Shown here: positions 55,661 through 57,509 of the stretch, piece by piece
How the letters are laid out: every line of letters begins with the position of its first letter
Numbering within the stretch: the first letter of the stretch is position 1
Assembly (NCBI GenBank): GCA_039933785.1
Contig: JBDTNL010000019.1
Location: 1-57,509 of the forward strand
DNA length: 57,509 nucleotides
Direction of reading: 5' to 3'
Source of the DNA: JBDTNL01 sp039933785
GTDB lineage: Bacteria; Acidobacteriota; Thermoanaerobaculia; Multivoradales; JAGPDF01
Made by a program: the position numbers and the translations under genes
The notes under the pieces: model-generated
Seen by the model: only the letters and a program-made list of their open reading frames with translations
The model's database searches: none
What the model was told of the DNA's origin: nothing

Positions 55661-57508
55661 TTGCGCGAGCATCCCTCGGCCCCTCCGGCCGCCATGTCGG
55701 GTTCCGGTCCGGCGGACACCATCGTCCACCGGCTGTTCGCGAATGCCGTGCGCCGCCCCGGCGATCCAGCACTCGTGCGCCTCGAGCGCGGCCAGCGCCG
55801 GGTGATCGACTGGCGCCAGTATGCCGATTTGGTGCGCCGCGGTGCCCGGGCATTGATCGCCGCCGGGCTTCCCGCGCAGGGTGTGGTGGCGATCGTTTCG
55901 GCCAATCGCTGCGAGTGGCTCCTGGCCGATCTCGCCGTGATGGCGGCGGGCGGCCTGCCGACCGGGGTCTACCCGACGTCGACCGCCGAGCAGGTCGCCT
56001 ACATCCTGCGGCACAGCAGAGCGCCTTTCGCGATCGTCGAAAACGCGGGCCAGCTCGAGAAGATCCGCGCCCAGCGTGACGAGCTTCCAGGCCTCGAGCG
56101 GGCCTTCCTACTCGACGGCAAAGTGGCGCCCGCGGACAGCGCCTGGGTCGAGCGCTGGGACGACTTCCTGGCGCGCTTGGGTGGAGACACATCCGGCGCC
56201 GCGGAAGCGCTGGCGAGCCGGCTCTTAGAACTCCGACCCGAGGGCCTCGGCACGCTGATCTACACCTCGGGCACCACCGGCGAGCCCAAGGGCGTCATGC
56301 TCACCCATCGCAATCTGACCTTCACGGCCGACGCCACGCGCGCGCTCTTGCCCGAGGGCTTCGAGGCCTCGGTGCTGAGCTACCTGCCCATGTCGCACAT
56401 CGCCGAGCAGATGATCTCGCTCCATCTCGGGGTGAGCGTTGCGGGCGTCATCAGCTTCGGCAGCGGGCCCGAAACGCTGCGCGATGACCTGTTGAGCGTG
56501 CGGCCGACGTTCTTCTTCGGCGTACCCCGGGTGTGGGAGAAGCTCGAGTTCGCACTCGGCGATCGGTTCCGCCAGACCCGGGGGGCGAAGCGCCGGCTCC
56601 TCGCCTTCGCGCGGCGAGCGGCCCTCGACGCGCAGGATGCGCGCTCCGAGCAGCGTTCCTTCGGGCCGTGGGTTCGTCTTCGGCTGGCGCTCGCCCGGCG
56701 GCTGGTCTTCGACCGGCTCAAGGCCGCCATGGGTCTCGACCGGGTGGAGATCTTCGTCTCTGGCGCGGCGCCCATCGCACCCTCGACCCTGCGCTTTTTC
56801 GCCTCGCTCGACATCCTCATCCGTGAGGTCTACGGTCTTTCCGAGACTTCCGGGCCGTCGACGTTCAACGGCATGGCGGTGTACCGGCCCGGCACCGTCG
56901 GGCCGTCCATGCCGGGAGTGCAGGTACGCGTCGCCGCGGACGGCGAGGTTCTGCTCCGTGGCGAGAGCATCTTCGCGGGCTATCTTCACGACCCGCAAGC
57001 CACCGCCGAGGTCCTCAGCGACGGCTGGTTCAAGACCGGCGATGTCGGCTCGCTCGACGCCCAGGGCTTCCTTCGCATCACGGATCGAAAGAAGGATCTG
57101 CTGATCACCGCCGGCGGCAAGAACGTGGCCCCGCAACCCCTGGAGCAAAAGCTCGCGGCCATCCCGGAGATCGCTCAAGCCGTGGTGCTCGGTGACCGTG
57201 AGAAGTATTTGGCTGCCCTGCTCGCCATCCAGCCCACGGCGTGCGAGCGCTGGGCGAAGGAGCAGGGCATCGCCTGGGCGGGCCTGGAAGAGCTCGCCGC
57301 CGACGCGCGTTTCCGCACCTATGTCGAATCCCGAGTGGAAAAGATCAATTCGAAGCTCGCCGGCTACGAGACCATCAAGCGGTTCGAGCTCCTGCCCCGC
57401 GAACTGTCGCTCGAGCTCGGCGAGCTCACGCCAACCCTGAAAGTGAAACGGCGCGTGGTACAAGAGCTCCACGCGCCCCTTGTGGCCCGGCTGTTCGGGC
57501 CACTTTGA
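55661..57508 (+). CDS. Long-chain acyl-CoA synthetase (AMP-binding)
   Basis: 615 residues from TTG. ATP-dependent activation of long-chain fatty acids to acyl-CoA (FadD15/FAA1 type). The P-loop motif is YTSGTTGEPKG, followed by MLTHRN, YLPMSHIAEQ, VYGLSETSG, GWFKTGDVG and the hinge/lysine region KKDLLITAGGKNVAPQ. The TTG is chosen because TATACT lies nine bases upstream; an ATG at 55694 (MSGSGPADT) is the alternative. The TGA is one base from the window end, so the gene is complete. Confidence 0.93.
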   Translation: MREHPSAPPAAMSGSGPADTIVHRLFANAVRRPGDPALVRLERGQRRVIDWRQYADLVRRGARALIAAGLPAQGVVAIVSANRCEWLLADLAVMAAGGLPTGVYPTSTAEQVAYILRHSRAPFAIVENAGQLEKIRAQRDELPGLERAFLLDGKVAPADSAWVERWDDFLARLGGDTSGAAEALASRLLELRPEGLGTLIYTSGTTGEPKGVMLTHRNLTFTADATRALLPEGFEASVLSYLPMSHIAEQMISLHLGVSVAGVISFGSGPETLRDDLLSVRPTFFFGVPRVWEKLEFALGDRFRQTRGAKRRLLAFARRAALDAQDARSEQRSFGPWVRLRLALARRLVFDRLKAAMGLDRVEIFVSGAAPIAPSTLRFFASLDILIREVYGLSETSGPSTFNGMAVYRPGTVGPSMPGVQVRVAADGEVLLRGESIFAGYLHDPQATAEVLSDGWFKTGDVGSLDAQGFLRITDRKKDLLITAGGKNVAPQPLEQKLAAIPEIAQAVVLGDREKYLAALLAIQPTACERWAKEQGIAWAGLEELAADARFRTYVESRVEKINSKLAGYETIKRFELLPRELSLELGELTPTLKVKRRVVQELHAPLVARLFGPL

Positions 57509-57509
57509 G

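Overview
The window is 57.5 kb of high-GC, gene-dense bacterial chromosome. It holds 44 protein-coding loci: 42 look intact, one is cut by the left edge and one carries a frameshift. No gene-free stretch exceeds about 235 bp. I see no rRNA, tRNA, CRISPR array, transposase, integrase or phage gene, so this looks like core-type chromosome rather than a mobile island. The lineage is most likely Acidobacteriota, possibly Thermoanaerobaculia-like. That is an inference from an Oar-like TonB receptor with an N-terminal carboxypeptidase-regulatory domain, a secreted protein ending in an 'APCRLVDTR' domain, many SpoIIE/PP2C, PilZ and TPR proteins, and a class II DAHP synthase. No marker gene settles it.

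Layout. (1) 0.2-8.6 kb, minus strand: a five-gene operon of murJ, a transglutaminase/TPR lipoprotein, hyuA, an FHA-GAF-SpoIIE phosphatase and hyuB. The phosphatase sits between the two hydantoinase subunits. (2) 8.6-14 kb: fmdB-like zinc ribbon, a rhodanese-sufE pair, class II DAHP synthase, galE, a frameshifted NAD-binding epimerase and a PilZ protein. (3) 14-20 kb, plus strand: a UPF0462 protein, ispG, a secreted BNR/P-domain protein and a MASE1-HD-GYP protein. (4) 20-31 kb: two RluA-type pseudouridine synthases, moaA, a DUF6526 membrane protein, a sulfatase-fold lipoprotein, a fused 2-oxoacid dehydrogenase E1, two tandem PilT-like ATPases and a second PilZ protein. (5) 30.5-40.3 kb: a TetR regulator with a clear operator, OsmC, formate-THF ligase, a long YjbQ-like protein, a TonB-dependent receptor, an SDR and an MsbA-like ABC exporter. 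(6) 40.4-57.5 kb: a molybdopterin oxidoreductase, a PDZ-membrane-GAF-SpoIIE phosphatase, a TPR protein, a peptide-binding lipoprotein, a zinc-ribbon rhomboid protease, a two-component system, a trypsin/beta-lactamase-fold fusion, a metal-dependent deaminase coupled to an unknown membrane-anchored protein, and a long-chain acyl-CoA ligase.

How the genes work together. Themes are envelope building (murJ, msbA-like, TonB receptor, lipoproteins), cofactor and isoprenoid supply (ispG, moaA, fhs, sufE), c-di-GMP and type IV pilus control (HD-GYP, two PilZ, two PilT-like) and phosphatase signalling (two SpoIIE-type PP2C proteins). No single named system explains the whole window.

Two architectural signals recur. 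First, at least 15 genes at the head of transcription units have a TANNNT-like -10 box only 6-9 nt before the start codon and no Shine-Dalgarno sequence, which is the layout of leaderless mRNAs. I used it to choose several starts. Second, three convergent gene pairs interleave their stop codons in one palindromic CTAG, so no intergenic space exists between them. The most unusual single gene is 50949-52754, which joins a complete trypsin-type triad to a complete SxxK/YxN serine hydrolase in one secreted polypeptide.
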